A stretch of 64,000 bases of DNA from JARRKC01 sp963723965 (GCA_963723965.1 CAVRSV010000012.1:558001-622000); one strand, 5' to 3'; shown: positions 49,206 through 58,325, numbered from the stretch's first letter. Notes: generated by a model not told the origin, from the letters alone. Translations and numbers: made by a program.

Positions 49206-50255
49206 TCAGCGTCCGCCGTCGTCCTGAGTGTCGGTCTTCTTCTCCAGCGTCGGTCGTTTGAGAGTCGGTCGGTCCTGTTTCAGGGTCGGCTCTTCCCGCT
49301 CTGATCGATCGGTGTTGGTCTTCCGTTTCAGGGTCGGTCGTTTGCTGGCGCTCTGGCTTCCCGCGAGACCCGGGGCCGCGAGCTTGTTGTCCATGGCGAT
49401 GAGCCGATTCTTGACCTGGCTGAATTCGGAAGTACTGACGACGTATTCATCCTTGACCGGCAGGAAGGAGATCTCCTCCTGCACCTTGGTGATCCGGTCT
49501 TCCACCGGCGGATGGGTCCGGAAGAAGCTGGCGAATTTGCCCGGCTTGTTCTTCTCGTGGGCCTGGAGCTTCTCGAAGAAGGTGATGAAACCGTTGGGAT
49601 CGAAGCCCGAGTTCCAGAGGTACTGGGTGCCCAGCTGGTCGGCTTCCTCTTCCGACTTCCGGGTGATTCCGAGCACGGCCAGCGAAACGCCCATGCCCAA
49701 CCCGTTCTGGATCGCCATCTGCGTCCAGTAGCCACCGACGAACAGGGCCGGCAACGCCGCAAACTGGATCAACTGCTGCTTGGTCATCCGCTCGGTAGCG
49801 TGCCGGGCTGCCACGTGGGCGATCTCGTGTGCCATGACGCCGGCCAGCTCCGACTCGTTCTCCGCCTCCAGGATGAGCCCCTTGTTCACGTAGAAATAGC
49901 CGCCCGGCAGGGCGAAGGCATTCACCTCGTCCGTGTCCACGACCTTGATGACGAAGGGCACCTTGGCGTCGGAGTGCTTGACGAGCTGCTGCCCCAGGCT
50001 ATCCACGTACTCGGTGATGACCGGATCTTCGACCAGGCGTGCGGTCTGCTCGAAGTACTGGGCGTACTGAGCACCGATCTGGATCTCCTTCTCCAGGGAG
50101 ACGAAGTTCGGGAAGATCAGCGCGACCTTGCCGTTGATATTCCGGTTTCCGATATTCTCGACATCCCCGTGCTTTCTTCCCGCCAGCAGGCCCGCCGGGA
50201 GCGCCAGGGTGAGTGAAATACATACTGCGAGGGAACGAACGTAGATGGTTCTCAC
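49206..50255 (-). CDS. M48-family metalloprotease (BepA/YfgC-like)
   Basis: 349 residues from GTG 50255, chosen because the signal peptide (VRSLAVCISLTLALPAGLLAG) begins there and TATAAT plus an AGAGG-like site lie just upstream. The zinc motif HEIAH sits in GVMAHEIAHVAARHATER, and the third ligand Glu in SEEEADQLGTQYLWNSGFDPNGF. Likely a periplasmic protease for outer membrane protein quality control. The C-terminus is odd: about 50 residues with four PTLK/PTLE motifs (RPTLKRKT, EPTLKQD, RPTLKR, PTLEKKT), unstructured and charged. Confidence 0.92.
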   Translation of the reverse strand: MRTIYVRSLAVCISLTLALPAGLLAGRKHGDVENIGNRNINGKVALIFPNFVSLEKEIQIGAQYAQYFEQTARLVEDPVITEYVDSLGQQLVKHSDAKVPFVIKVVDTDEVNAFALPGGYFYVNKGLILEAENESELAGVMAHEIAHVAARHATERMTKQQLIQFAALPALFVGGYWTQMAIQNGLGMGVSLAVLGITRKSEEEADQLGTQYLWNSGFDPNGFITFFEKLQAHEKNKPGKFASFFRTHPPVEDRITKVQEEISFLPVKDEYVVSTSEFSQVKNRLIAMDNKLAAPGLAGSQSASKRPTLKRKTNTDRSEREEPTLKQDRPTLKRPTLEKKTDTQDDGGR

Positions 50256-50279
50256 GACCTTACCTCTCCGCCAGTGACG

Positions 50280-50285
50280 ATTATA
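50280..50285 (-). promoter_or_regulatory. -10 box TATAAT of the M48 protease gene
   Basis: Consensus TATAAT on the minus strand, 24 nt before the GTG at 50255. The short leader contains AGAGGTAAGG. Confidence 0.6.
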
Positions 50286-50404
50286 TCGGAAGGACCGATC
50301 GACTTCCGCCCTCATACTGCCGACCACCCTCCTGATCTTCTATTATTAAAGGACTGGTTTCCGCACAAAAGGTTTCAACCTTGGGGATTGGAGAGACAAG
50401 AGCC

Positions 50405-51997
50405 ATGAAGATACTGACAGCCGACCAGATGCGGGAGGTGGATCGCCTCAGCACGGAAAAAGCGGGAGTCCCGAGCCTGACGCTCATGGAAAACGCCGGA
50501 TTCCATCTCTACCTGGCCCTGCGTGACCGTTTCGAAGATCTGGCGGAACTCAACATCGCCGTCATCTGCGGCAAGGGGAACAACGGCGGCGACGGGATGG
50601 TGCTGTCCCGCCAACTGCTGCAACGGGCAATCTACCCGGATGTGATCCTGCTGGCTTCCCGGGAGGAGGTCCGGGGTGACGCGGCAGTGAATCTGACGAT
50701 TCTCGAGAACTCCGGTTTGCCCGTGTTCGAGGTCCCGGCGGAGGAAGTCTGGGAAGAATTCTCGAAGACTCTCGAAGTCTACGACATCGTCGTCGACGCC
50801 ATCCTGGGAACAGGCCTCACGAAGCCGCTCGAGGGGTTCTACGCCAGAGTCGTCGCCGATCTGAACGATCTGCCGGCTTTCCTGCTCGCCGTGGACATTC
50901 CTTCCGGGCTGGCCTCGGACTCCGTCTCCGCACCGAATTTGTGCATCTCCGCCGACGCGACGGTGACCTTCACCGCCCCCAAGATCGCCCACGTTCTCAG
51001 CCAGGATCTCGAGGCAGTGGGTGAGTTGTCCGTGGTTTCCATCGGCACGCCTTCGAGCCTGCTCGATCGATCCGATTTCGATCTGAACCTGCTGACCCTG
51101 GAGGAGATGAGCGAGGCCCTGCTGCCCCGGCCCCTGGCCTCCCACAAGGGAACCTACGGCCACGTCGTCCTGATCTCGGGCAGCCGCGGCAAGGCGGGGG
51201 CGGCGTCCCTGTGCTCTCTCTCGGCGCTGCGGGCCGGATCGGGCCTGGTGACGGTGTTCACGCCGCGGGACGCCCAGGCGACCGTGGCGGGTTTCCAGGC
51301 GGAGATCATGACGGAGGGGTTCCCAGCGACGGCCGCCGGCAGCTTCTCGAAGGAAGCCGTCCGCCCGGTCCTGGATCAACTCGCGCGCCTGACCGCCGCG
51401 GGCGTCGGCCCCGGTTTGACCACCGACCCGGAAACCGTTGAGTTCGTGCACACCCTGGTCGCGGATTCTCCGGTCCCTCTGGTCATCGATGCGGATGGTC
51501 TCAACGCCTTCGACGGTTGCACGGAACGCCTGCGCAACCGGCACGGCCGACCCCTCGTGCTCACTCCCCATCCCGGGGAATTCTCGCGTTTGTCGGGCCG
51601 GCCGGTGGCGGAGATCCTGGCGGATCCCATCACCGCCGCGTCGGACTTTGCCCGCCGACTGGGCGTCTGGCTGGTACTCAAGAATTTTCGCACGCTGGTG
51701 GCAACGCCCGACGGAACCCTCTTCGTGTCCCCGACGGGAAACCCGGGGATGGCGACCGCGGGCATGGGGGATGTTCTCACCGGAGTGCTGACCTCCGTAA
51801 TCGGACAGTTCGTGGGATCCGGACTGCAGGAAGAGTCCGACGTGACCCGTGCCGTTTGCCTGGGTGTCTTCCTGCACGGGCTGGCCGGCGGGATTGCGGC
51901 CGACGAGCAGGGCTGGGAGCACCTCATCGCCGGAGACGTCGTCGCCCGCCTCGGAGAGGCCTACGACGAGTTGTTGGAGGCGGCCGGCCAGCCATGA
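50405..51997 (+). CDS. nnr: Bifunctional NAD(P)HX epimerase / ADP-dependent NAD(P)HX dehydratase
   Basis: Repairs damaged hydrated NAD(P)H. 530 residues from ATG 50405. The N-terminal epimerase half (~1-215) shows LTADQMREVDRLSTEKAG, MENAGFHLY, CGKGNNGGDGMVLSRQL and LLAVDIPSGL. The C-terminal kinase-like dehydratase half (~225-520) shows HKGTYGHVVLISGSRGKAGAASL, GLVTVFTP, LVIDADGLNAF, LTPHPGEFSRL and the nucleotide motif NPGMATAGMGDVLTGV. The next gene starts inside its stop codon (ATGA at 51994), as is common for nnr-tsaE pairs. Confidence 0.96.
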   Translation: MKILTADQMREVDRLSTEKAGVPSLTLMENAGFHLYLALRDRFEDLAELNIAVICGKGNNGGDGMVLSRQLLQRAIYPDVILLASREEVRGDAAVNLTILENSGLPVFEVPAEEVWEEFSKTLEVYDIVVDAILGTGLTKPLEGFYARVVADLNDLPAFLLAVDIPSGLASDSVSAPNLCISADATVTFTAPKIAHVLSQDLEAVGELSVVSIGTPSSLLDRSDFDLNLLTLEEMSEALLPRPLASHKGTYGHVVLISGSRGKAGAASLCSLSALRAGSGLVTVFTPRDAQATVAGFQAEIMTEGFPATAAGSFSKEAVRPVLDQLARLTAAGVGPGLTTDPETVEFVHTLVADSPVPLVIDADGLNAFDGCTERLRNRHGRPLVLTPHPGEFSRLSGRPVAEILADPITAASDFARRLGVWLVLKNFRTLVATPDGTLFVSPTGNPGMATAGMGDVLTGVLTSVIGQFVGSGLQEESDVTRAVCLGVFLHGLAGGIAADEQGWEHLIAGDVVARLGEAYDELLEAAGQP

Positions 51998-52446
51998 GGT
52001 TCGTCACTCACAGCGAATCGGAGACCGAGGAGGTCGGCCGCAAGCTGGGTCAGGGACTGGCGGAGCCGCGCATCATTCTCCTGACCGGTCGCCTGGGTGC
52101 GGGTAAGACGGCCTTCACCCGCGGGCTCGCCTGCGGTCTCGGTCTCGAGGACCCGTCGCAGGTCCACAGCCCGACTTTCAGCCTGATCAACCAGTACCCC
52201 ATCCGGTCGCGCACCCTGTATCACATCGATCTCTACCGGCTGGACGGAAACCGGGATTTCTACTCGATCGGTCTCGAAGAACTGGTGGACGGAGAGAAAT
52301 TCGTCGTCATCGAGTGGGCCGAAAAGCTGACCTGGAGGATCCCCGACCCTCTGCGCATCACTCTCGAGGTGCTCTCCGATTTCGAGCGCCTCATTCGCAT
52401 CGACGATTTGACGGTGGAGGAGAAAAATCCACTCGCCGATGGTTGA
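51994..52446 (+). CDS. tsaE: tRNA threonylcarbamoyladenosine synthesis ATPase TsaE
   Basis: The small ATPase partner of TsaB/TsaD in t6A37 tRNA modification. 150 residues. Walker A reads LTGRLGAGKTAFTRGLA, followed by the family SPTFSLINQYP, YHIDLYRL and VIEWAEKL. The ATG overlaps the stop codon of nnr, so translation is coupled. tsaB and tsaD are not in the window. Confidence 0.95.
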   Translation: MRFVTHSESETEEVGRKLGQGLAEPRIILLTGRLGAGKTAFTRGLACGLGLEDPSQVHSPTFSLINQYPIRSRTLYHIDLYRLDGNRDFYSIGLEELVDGEKFVVIEWAEKLTWRIPDPLRITLEVLSDFERLIRIDDLTVEEKNPLADG

Positions 52447-52541
52447 GTGTTCGAGCCTGAGATAGTAGCGTTGAAATCGATCATCCGAGACGCCTTTCCG
52501 GCGGAATGCCGACTGGGGACATCAGGTAGGGGGTACAGACC

Positions 52542-53900
52542 ATGGAGGAAGCGTTAGATCTCCATCGCTTTCACTTCGCATTCACGGTCACGTTTCACTA
52601 CATTTTCGTCCAGCTCAGCATGGGCCTTGCGCTGATGGTGTTCATCTTCAAGACCCTGTCCTTGAAGACCGGCAATCCGCGCTACAACGAAGCGGCGCGG
52701 TTCTGGACCAAGCTGCTGGCCATCAGTTTCGCCCTGGGTGTGGTGACGGGTATTCCCATGGAATTCCAGTTCGGCACCAACTGGGCGCAGTTCTCGAAGG
52801 CCGCGGGGGGGGTCATCGGGCAGACTCTGGCAATGGAAGGGGTCTTCGCCTTCTTCCTGGAATCGTCGTTCCTGGGCCTGTTGCTGTTCGGCGAGAAGAA
52901 GCTCGGCCAGAAAGGTCACTGGTGGATGTCCCTGCTGGTCTTCGTGGGATCCTGGCTGTCGGGATATTTCATCATCGCCACCAATGCCTGGATGCTCCAT
53001 CCCGTCGGCTACACGGTGAATGCGGACGGCATGTACGCTCTGGGCAGCTTCTGGTCGCTCCTGCTCAACCCGTGGCTGCTCTGGCAGTACCCCCATAACC
53101 AGCTCGGGGCCGCCGTGACCGGCTCGTTCGTGGTCGGCGGCATCGGCGCCCTCTATCTGCTCCTGAAGCGGCATGACGAACATGCCCGGATCTTCGTCCG
53201 AACGGGTGTGATCACGGCCTTCGTCTGCTGCTGCCTGCTGGCCTTCCCCACCGGGGACCGACAGGGCAAGAACATTGCGAAATATCAGCCGGTCACCCTG
53301 GCCGGAATGGAAGGAGTGTTCCAGACCGTTGAAGGAGCTCCGCTGGCCATTCTGGGCCAGCCCGACACCGTGAAGCAACGTCTGGACAATCCACTGCTCC
53401 TCCCCAACGTTCTGAGCTTTCTGACCTATCAGCGCTGGGAAGCCGAGGTCCGGGGCCTGGATTCATTTCCCAGGGAGGACTGGCCCACCAATATCCCGCT
53501 TCTCTACTACGGCTTCAGGATCATGGTCGGGCTGGGTACCATCTTCATCCTGCTCACCGGACTGTCCGTGTTCATGCTCTGGCGGGGTCGGCTCCTGAAC
53601 TCGAAAGCCATGCTCTGGATCCTCGCGATCCTGACGCCGTTTCCCTTCATCGCCAACACGGCCGGCTGGATCACGGTGGAGACCGGTCGCCAGCCCTGGG
53701 TGATCTACGGACTGCTGCGTACCGCCGACGGGGCCTCGCCCTACGTATCGGCGGGCAACACGATGTTCACGTTGATCGGATTCATGGGAATGTATACCGT
53801 CCTGTTCGTTCTCTTTCTCTTTCTGGGCTTCCGGGAGCTCGAACACGGACCCCAGGGAGAAGGCCGGGGAAGTGAGGACGCAGTCCTCGCCGGTTCCTAG
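52542..53900 (+). CDS. cydA: Cytochrome bd ubiquinol oxidase subunit I
   Basis: A high-affinity terminal oxidase subunit holding three hemes. 452 residues with nine membrane helices. Heme and quinol features include LDLHRFHFAFTVTFHYIFVQ (His ligand), AMEGVFAFFLESSFLG (conserved Glu residues), FIIATNAWMLHPVGY and ITVETGRQPWVIYGLLRT. The Q-loop between helices six and seven is short, the type often called cyanide-insensitive oxidase. It is 12 bp before cydB. The 95-bp upstream gap contains GATAGT but no clear -35. Confidence 0.96.
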   Translation: MEEALDLHRFHFAFTVTFHYIFVQLSMGLALMVFIFKTLSLKTGNPRYNEAARFWTKLLAISFALGVVTGIPMEFQFGTNWAQFSKAAGGVIGQTLAMEGVFAFFLESSFLGLLLFGEKKLGQKGHWWMSLLVFVGSWLSGYFIIATNAWMLHPVGYTVNADGMYALGSFWSLLLNPWLLWQYPHNQLGAAVTGSFVVGGIGALYLLLKRHDEHARIFVRTGVITAFVCCCLLAFPTGDRQGKNIAKYQPVTLAGMEGVFQTVEGAPLAILGQPDTVKQRLDNPLLLPNVLSFLTYQRWEAEVRGLDSFPREDWPTNIPLLYYGFRIMVGLGTIFILLTGLSVFMLWRGRLLNSKAMLWILAILTPFPFIANTAGWITVETGRQPWVIYGLLRTADGASPYVSAGNTMFTLIGFMGMYTVLFVLFLFLGFRELEHGPQGEGRGSEDAVLAGS

Positions 53901-53912
53901 CGAGGAGGAATC

Positions 53913-54971
53913 ATGGAAGTCTTCTGGCTCGCAATCGTTTCTGTGATGATCGCTGCCTACGTCGTCTTCGACGGCTTCGACCTGGGGGCGGGAGCCCTTC
54001 ATCTGTTCGTGGCCAGGACCGAAGCGGAGCGCCAGACGGTGATCCGCTCCGTCGGTCCGGTCTGGGATGGAAACGAAGTCTGGCTGCTGGCCGCGGGCGG
54101 CACGCTCTACTTTGCCTTTCCGGCGCTCTATGCTTCGAGTTTCAGCGGCTTCTACCTGCCTCTGATGATCGTGCTGTGGCTGTTGATCCTGCGGGGGATC
54201 TCAATCGAATTGCGCAACCACATCGACACGCCCGTCTGGAGGCCTTTCTGGGACGTCGTGTTGTGTGGAGCAAGCGGCCTGCTTGCCATCTTCTTCGGCG
54301 CCGCCCTGGGCAACGTCGTGCGCGGCGTCCCCCTCGAACCCTCGGGGTATTTCTTCCTGCCCCTGTGGACCGACTTCGGTTTCGGTCAGGCCGGGCTGCA
54401 TGCGGTGGAGGGAGGAATCCTGGACTGGTACACGATCCTGGTCGCCCTCCTGGCCTTCCTGACGCTTCTCGAGCACGGCGCCCGCTGGCTGATCCTGAAG
54501 ACGACCGGCCCCGTGCGCGACCGGAGTCGGATGGCCGCGAACCGGACCTGGTGGGTGTTGCTGGTCTTCGTGGTGGTCGTGACCCTGGTGACCTTCCGCA
54601 TCCAACCCCAGGTCCTCGACAATTTTGCGGCGGCTCCCTGGGGTCTCGTCTTCCCCGCGCTTGCGCTGCTGGGTCTGGCCGGGATGCCCCTGCTTCGCGG
54701 CGAGCGGCGCGAGCTGCACGCCTTTCTGGCTTCCTGCCTGTTCATCGTCGGCATGCTGACGAGCGCGGTCTTCGGCATTTTTCCTTTTCTTCTGCCGTCG
54801 AGCACGAATCCCGACCTGGGTCTGACGGTGTATAATGTAGCGACCTCGGATTACGGCATGATGGTTGGGTTGGCATGGTGGATTCCGGGGATCATCCTGG
54901 TTGCGACGTATTTCGTGTACACCTATCGTCGCTTCTCGGGGAAGGTGAACCTGGAAGAGGCGGGCTATTAG
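53913..54971 (+). CDS. cydB: Cytochrome bd ubiquinol oxidase subunit II
   Basis: 352 residues with about eight helices. Family landmarks are YVVFDGFDLGAGALHLFVAR, GPVWDGNEVWLLAAGGTLYFAFP, FYLPLMIVLWLLILRGISIELR and near the end LTVYNVATSDYGMMVGLAWWIPG. A GGAGGA site precedes the ATG. No small CydX-like reading frame is evident after it. 54972-55129, before rho, shows no further gene. Confidence 0.95.
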   Translation: MEVFWLAIVSVMIAAYVVFDGFDLGAGALHLFVARTEAERQTVIRSVGPVWDGNEVWLLAAGGTLYFAFPALYASSFSGFYLPLMIVLWLLILRGISIELRNHIDTPVWRPFWDVVLCGASGLLAIFFGAALGNVVRGVPLEPSGYFFLPLWTDFGFGQAGLHAVEGGILDWYTILVALLAFLTLLEHGARWLILKTTGPVRDRSRMAANRTWWVLLVFVVVVTLVTFRIQPQVLDNFAAAPWGLVFPALALLGLAGMPLLRGERRELHAFLASCLFIVGMLTSAVFGIFPFLLPSSTNPDLGLTVYNVATSDYGMMVGLAWWIPGIILVATYFVYTYRRFSGKVNLEEAGY

Positions 54972-55129
54972 CCGACTCTCGGTTCCGTCAGGGACACCGG
55001 CATTCGACGGTGATCCCTCACACTTTAACGGCAGGCCACAGCGGCGTTGAATCGTCGATCGCCTGAAGCGGGGCGTCTTCCCGCGTGCGATCGATGGAGT
55101 TCCACTGCACCCCTTCGAAAGAAAGAGTC

Positions 55130-56269
55130 ATGAAAGGATCCATGAAGGGTTCCGAACGTTCCAAACAGAAACTGCACGAGACTTCCGGCTATCTCGACCT
55201 GAATGCCAAGGGCTTCGGGTTCCTTCGTCAGCTCGAGCGCGGATTCGAGCCGGGTCCGCATGACGTGTTCGTCGAAGCATCGATGGTGCGTTCACGAAAG
55301 CTCAAATCGGGCAGTCTGATCGGGGGACTCGCCGCCAATGGCTCGGGCCAGAAAAGCGATCGACTGGTCAAGCTCATGTCGGTGGACGGGCAGGATGCCG
55401 CCACCTACGAGGGGCTGCCCGAGTTCTCCTCCCTGACCAGCATCAACCCGCACGAGCGGCTTCGCATTGATTCCACCAACGATCCCAGCCTGAGGGTCAT
55501 CGACCTGATTGCGCCCATCGGAAAGGGGCAGCGAGCGCTGATCGTGGCGCCGCCCCGCACGGGCAAGACGATGCTCCTTCAGAAACTGGCCTCGACCGTG
55601 CACGAGTGCCACACCGAGGTCGAGCTCATCATTCTCCTCGTCGATGAGCGTCCGGAGGAGGCAACCGAGATGAAGCGGCTGGGAGCCGGCGTGGTGGTGG
55701 ACTCGACCTCGGACATGCCGCCCGAGCGACACGTCCGCATCGCCGAGATGATCCTGCAGCGGGCCCGGAGACTGGTCGAAGGGGGCCACGACGTGATGAT
55801 CCTGTTGGACAGCATTACCCGCCTGGCCCGGGCCTACAATTCCCTGAACCGCGGGAAGAGCCGGACCCTGTCGGGAGGTCTCGGCGCCGGAAGCATGCTC
55901 AAGCCCCGCGAGTTCTTCGGAGCCGCCCGGGAGACCCAGGAAGGGGGCAGCCTGACCATCGTCGCCACGGCCCTGATCGATACGGGGAGCCGGATGGACG
56001 ACGTGATCTTCGAGGAGTTCAAGGGCACCGGGAACATGGAACTGGTGCTGCATCGAGGTCTGGCCGACCGCCGCATCTGGCCGGCCATCGACATCCCCAT
56101 GTCGGGCACCCGCAAAGAGGAGCAACTGCGCGACGCAGAGACCCAGAACCAGATCAACCTGCTGCGCCGGGCCCTGTCGAATCTGGGCGCCGAGAAGGCG
56201 ATGACGGCCCTGCTGCGCAAGATCCAGGAAACCCCCGACAACGCGACGTTTCTGCGCCAGCTGAAGTAA
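55130..56269 (+). CDS. rho: Transcription termination factor Rho
   Basis: A hexameric RNA helicase ending transcription. The start at MKGSMKGSERSK (55130) follows GAAAGAAAGAG; an earlier in-frame start at 55085 adds 15 residues. 379 residues, short compared with ~419 in E. coli: the N-terminal helical bundle is nearly absent and the chain begins almost at the RNA-binding cold-shock fold (TSGYLDLNAKGFGFLR). The ATPase part has PIGKGQRALIVAPPRTGKTML, the Q-loop LLVDERPEEATEM, ILLDSITRLARAYN, the R-loop region SGGLGAGSML and GTGNMELVLHRGLADRRIWPAIDI. Confidence 0.96.
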   Translation: MKGSMKGSERSKQKLHETSGYLDLNAKGFGFLRQLERGFEPGPHDVFVEASMVRSRKLKSGSLIGGLAANGSGQKSDRLVKLMSVDGQDAATYEGLPEFSSLTSINPHERLRIDSTNDPSLRVIDLIAPIGKGQRALIVAPPRTGKTMLLQKLASTVHECHTEVELIILLVDERPEEATEMKRLGAGVVVDSTSDMPPERHVRIAEMILQRARRLVEGGHDVMILLDSITRLARAYNSLNRGKSRTLSGGLGAGSMLKPREFFGAARETQEGGSLTIVATALIDTGSRMDDVIFEEFKGTGNMELVLHRGLADRRIWPAIDIPMSGTRKEEQLRDAETQNQINLLRRALSNLGAEKAMTALLRKIQETPDNATFLRQLK

Positions 56270-56393
56270 CCACCCAGGAGGGCCCGCACGCTCCCTCGTT
56301 CCTGGGGCAGAGGAAGCCGACACAGGGCCTCCCCCCGACCGCCGGCACGCTGAGGAGGGCGGACTTCCGGGTTTCTGGCCGCCCGTTTCGAGA

Positions 56394-56399
56394 TAAGAT
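56394..56399 (+). promoter_or_regulatory. -10 box TAAGAT of a leaderless PP2C gene
   Basis: TAAGAT ends 6 nt before the ATG at 56406. No Shine-Dalgarno. Confidence 0.5.
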
Positions 56400-56405
56400 A
56401 GGGCC

Positions 56406-57611
56406 ATGATTGCGGATACTTCCGCCCGGAGTCCCGAGGCGGCGGAACTCTCGGGCTTTCTCACCTATCTTCTGACCCGGGCCAACAGCCTGAACTCCTA
56501 CATGGAATCGGTTCTGCCCGTGCTGGGCGAGGTCTTTGGAACCGAACGCGTCTCTCTGGTCGACTATTACGAGAACACGGATCATTTCGACCTGGTCTAC
56601 TTCAAGGGCTATCCGGCGGACGCCCGCCACACCCTGCAGCGCAGACTGGCCGAGATGCAGGTGAGGCGGGCCCTCGAAGAGATCCGGCCCTATCATTCCG
56701 AGAAGAATCTGAACTTCCTGATCTTGCCCTGCTATTTCCGGGACATCCTGGAAGCCCTGGTTGCCTTCGAGAGCGACTTTCCCATCGAGTTGACATCGGC
56801 ACGCGAGGAGTGTGCGCTGGTCGTCTCGCGCTTCCTGGGGCTCTTCATGTCCTCGACCCGACTCGACGTCAACCGGACCCAGGCCGTCGATTCGCAGGAC
56901 CTCGAGCGGGCCCGACAGATCCAGCTCAACTTCCTGCCCCGCCGCCCTCCCCGAACCCGTCGCTGCGAGGTCTACGGGGTCAACAATTCCTCGAATCTGG
57001 TCGGGGGCGACTACTTCGACTACTTCGACAACGAGGAGAACCTGGTCCAGAGCATCCTGGCCGATGCCTGCGGACACGGCATGGCGGCGGCCCTGATCAT
57101 GTCGAATTTCCGGGGCATCCTCCAGTCGGAGGTCCTGCGGCGCCAGGGTCTGGAAGGTCTGTTCTCGTCACTGAACGACATGATTCACTTCGATGACGAC
57201 CTGATCCAGTATCTGACGGGCGTTTTCCTGCAGGTCGAGGAGCCGACGGGTCGTCTCGACTACCTCAATGCCGGCCATTACGAGCCTGTGGTGATCAGCG
57301 CGGACGGTGAGGTGCGAACCCTCCCAGGCGGCGGTCCCCCCCTGGGCATGTTCAAATCTTCCCGCTATCCGGTAGGCCAGGCCCAGCTGCATTCGGGCGA
57401 TCTGGTGGCCCTCTACACGGACGGCTTGGTCGACATTCAGAATCCGAGGGACGACTACTTCGGTACGGATCGGGTGATCGACAGCCTGAAACGCCATCAC
57501 GAGCGGCCGCTGCCGGAGATCACGGAGGGAGTCCTGCAGGAAGCCCGGGAATTCGCGGAGGGACGAAGCTTCGAAGACGATGTCACCGTTTCCTTGCTTC
57601 GGCTTCGCTGA
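56406..57611 (+). CDS. GAF-like sensor - PP2C (RsbU/SpoIIE) serine phosphatase
   Basis: 401 residues. The N-terminal ~160 residues look like a GAF-type sensory domain (SYMESVLPVLGEVFGTERVSLVDYY, EECALVVSRFLGLFMSS). The phosphatase domain (~175-401) starts with the linker LERARQIQLNFLPRRPP and has NLVGGDYFDYFD, ILADACGHGMAAALIMSNF, LDYLNAGHYEPVVI, LVALYTDGLVDIQNP and FEDDVTVSLLRL. Likely a cytosolic regulator of an anti-sigma partner switch. It follows a TAAGAT box and is probably leaderless. It is the second such phosphatase in the window (the other is at 16885). Confidence 0.9.
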   Translation: MIADTSARSPEAAELSGFLTYLLTRANSLNSYMESVLPVLGEVFGTERVSLVDYYENTDHFDLVYFKGYPADARHTLQRRLAEMQVRRALEEIRPYHSEKNLNFLILPCYFRDILEALVAFESDFPIELTSAREECALVVSRFLGLFMSSTRLDVNRTQAVDSQDLERARQIQLNFLPRRPPRTRRCEVYGVNNSSNLVGGDYFDYFDNEENLVQSILADACGHGMAAALIMSNFRGILQSEVLRRQGLEGLFSSLNDMIHFDDDLIQYLTGVFLQVEEPTGRLDYLNAGHYEPVVISADGEVRTLPGGGPPLGMFKSSRYPVGQAQLHSGDLVALYTDGLVDIQNPRDDYFGTDRVIDSLKRHHERPLPEITEGVLQEAREFAEGRSFEDDVTVSLLRLR

Positions 57612-57629
57612 GGCGGGAGCCGAGGGGAC

Positions 57630-57675
57630 CAGCCTGGGACGCATCGGACCCATGGGACCTACGAGTCCCAGGCTG
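57630..57675. repeat. 9-bp tandem array inside an 11-bp inverted repeat
   Basis: CAGCCTGGGAC (57630-57640) pairs with GTCCCAGGCTG (57665-57675). Between and across them lie 9-bp units CCTGGGACG, CATCGGACC, CATGGGACC. The same TGGGAC/GTCCCA theme occurs at 46528 and 47225. It lies between the convergent PP2C gene and the small secreted-protein gene. Confidence 0.75.
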
Positions 57676-57686
57676 TCAGGTGAATT

Positions 57687-58007
57687 CTAGGAGTTCACGA
57701 AGATGACCTTCTGGTCCTTCAGACGGATTTCGACGACCCTTCCGTCCCTCATCTGAGAGATGCTGTTCGGCGTCGAATCACCGATAGGCTCGACCCTCAC
57801 CTTGGTCTTGGCCACGAGTTCCTTCCCGTCGTAGAACAGAGCCTCGTCGTCACCGTTGAGCTCCATCTTGTAGCGCCCGGCGTCCAGGGTCGTCCCGTTG
57901 ATCACGGCGTCATTGTGGAATTCCACTCTATGGGTCTTGCCGAAGGCGGCCGAGGGAAGTATGAGGGCCAGGCAAAGCAGGATCACCAGAATGCTGAGTT
58001 TCTTCAT
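57687..58007 (-). CDS. Small secreted protein of unknown function
   Basis: 106 residues. The signal peptide is KLSILVILLCLALILPSAAFG. The mature part is a small beta-rich domain (HRVEFHNDAVINGTTLDAGRYKMELNGDDEALFYDGKELVAKTKVRV...VVEIRLKDQKVIF). Similar short secreted proteins are common in Acidobacteriota, but I do not know a function. The reading frame has normal codon use and a GGAGAG ribosome site. Confidence 0.75.
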   Translation of the reverse strand: MKKLSILVILLCLALILPSAAFGKTHRVEFHNDAVINGTTLDAGRYKMELNGDDEALFYDGKELVAKTKVRVEPIGDSTPNSISQMRDGRVVEIRLKDQKVIFVNS

Positions 58008-58325
58008 TTTGTTCTCTCCTTACGTTCTCCGTTGTTCCCCGAGTGAGTCTCGATGCGCCGGGTCGATCATCGGCGTCGACCAGCCGCCCTCGAGATCAGG
58101 CTCGAGTGTTTTCAATTGGGTCGAACCATTCCAAAAGACGCGTCTCAAACATCCGGCTCATTCCCTGTTTTTCACTCCTTTAGACGAACCGCATCCGAGT
58201 TGGTTTAGGTTTCTGGGTTGGCTACCGAACGGAACGAATCCGGCCCCAATTCGTATGGGGAAACGGGTTTCCGACGAGATATCCGATCCTCAATGCCCCT
58301 GAAACGCGGTAAAGTAGGGGGCCTT
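58008..58325. other. 318-bp divergent spacer
   Basis: Lies between the small secreted-protein gene (minus) and the MFS gene (plus). It is less GC-rich than the surroundings, with T-rich stretches at 58108-58190. TAAAGT at 58310-58315 lies 10 nt before the MFS start at 58326 and is a possible -10 box; AGGGGG between them could be a ribosome site. I see no gene or repeat array. Confidence 0.45.

Noticed and set aside
54833..54838. TATAAT in the 3' part of cydB as a promoter for rho
   Set aside because: It falls in codons for the conserved VYNVATSD of CydB, and there is no matching -35 box, so conservation of protein explains it.
54972..55129. A cydX-like small gene after cydB
   Set aside because: No short hydrophobic frame with a ribosome site was seen.
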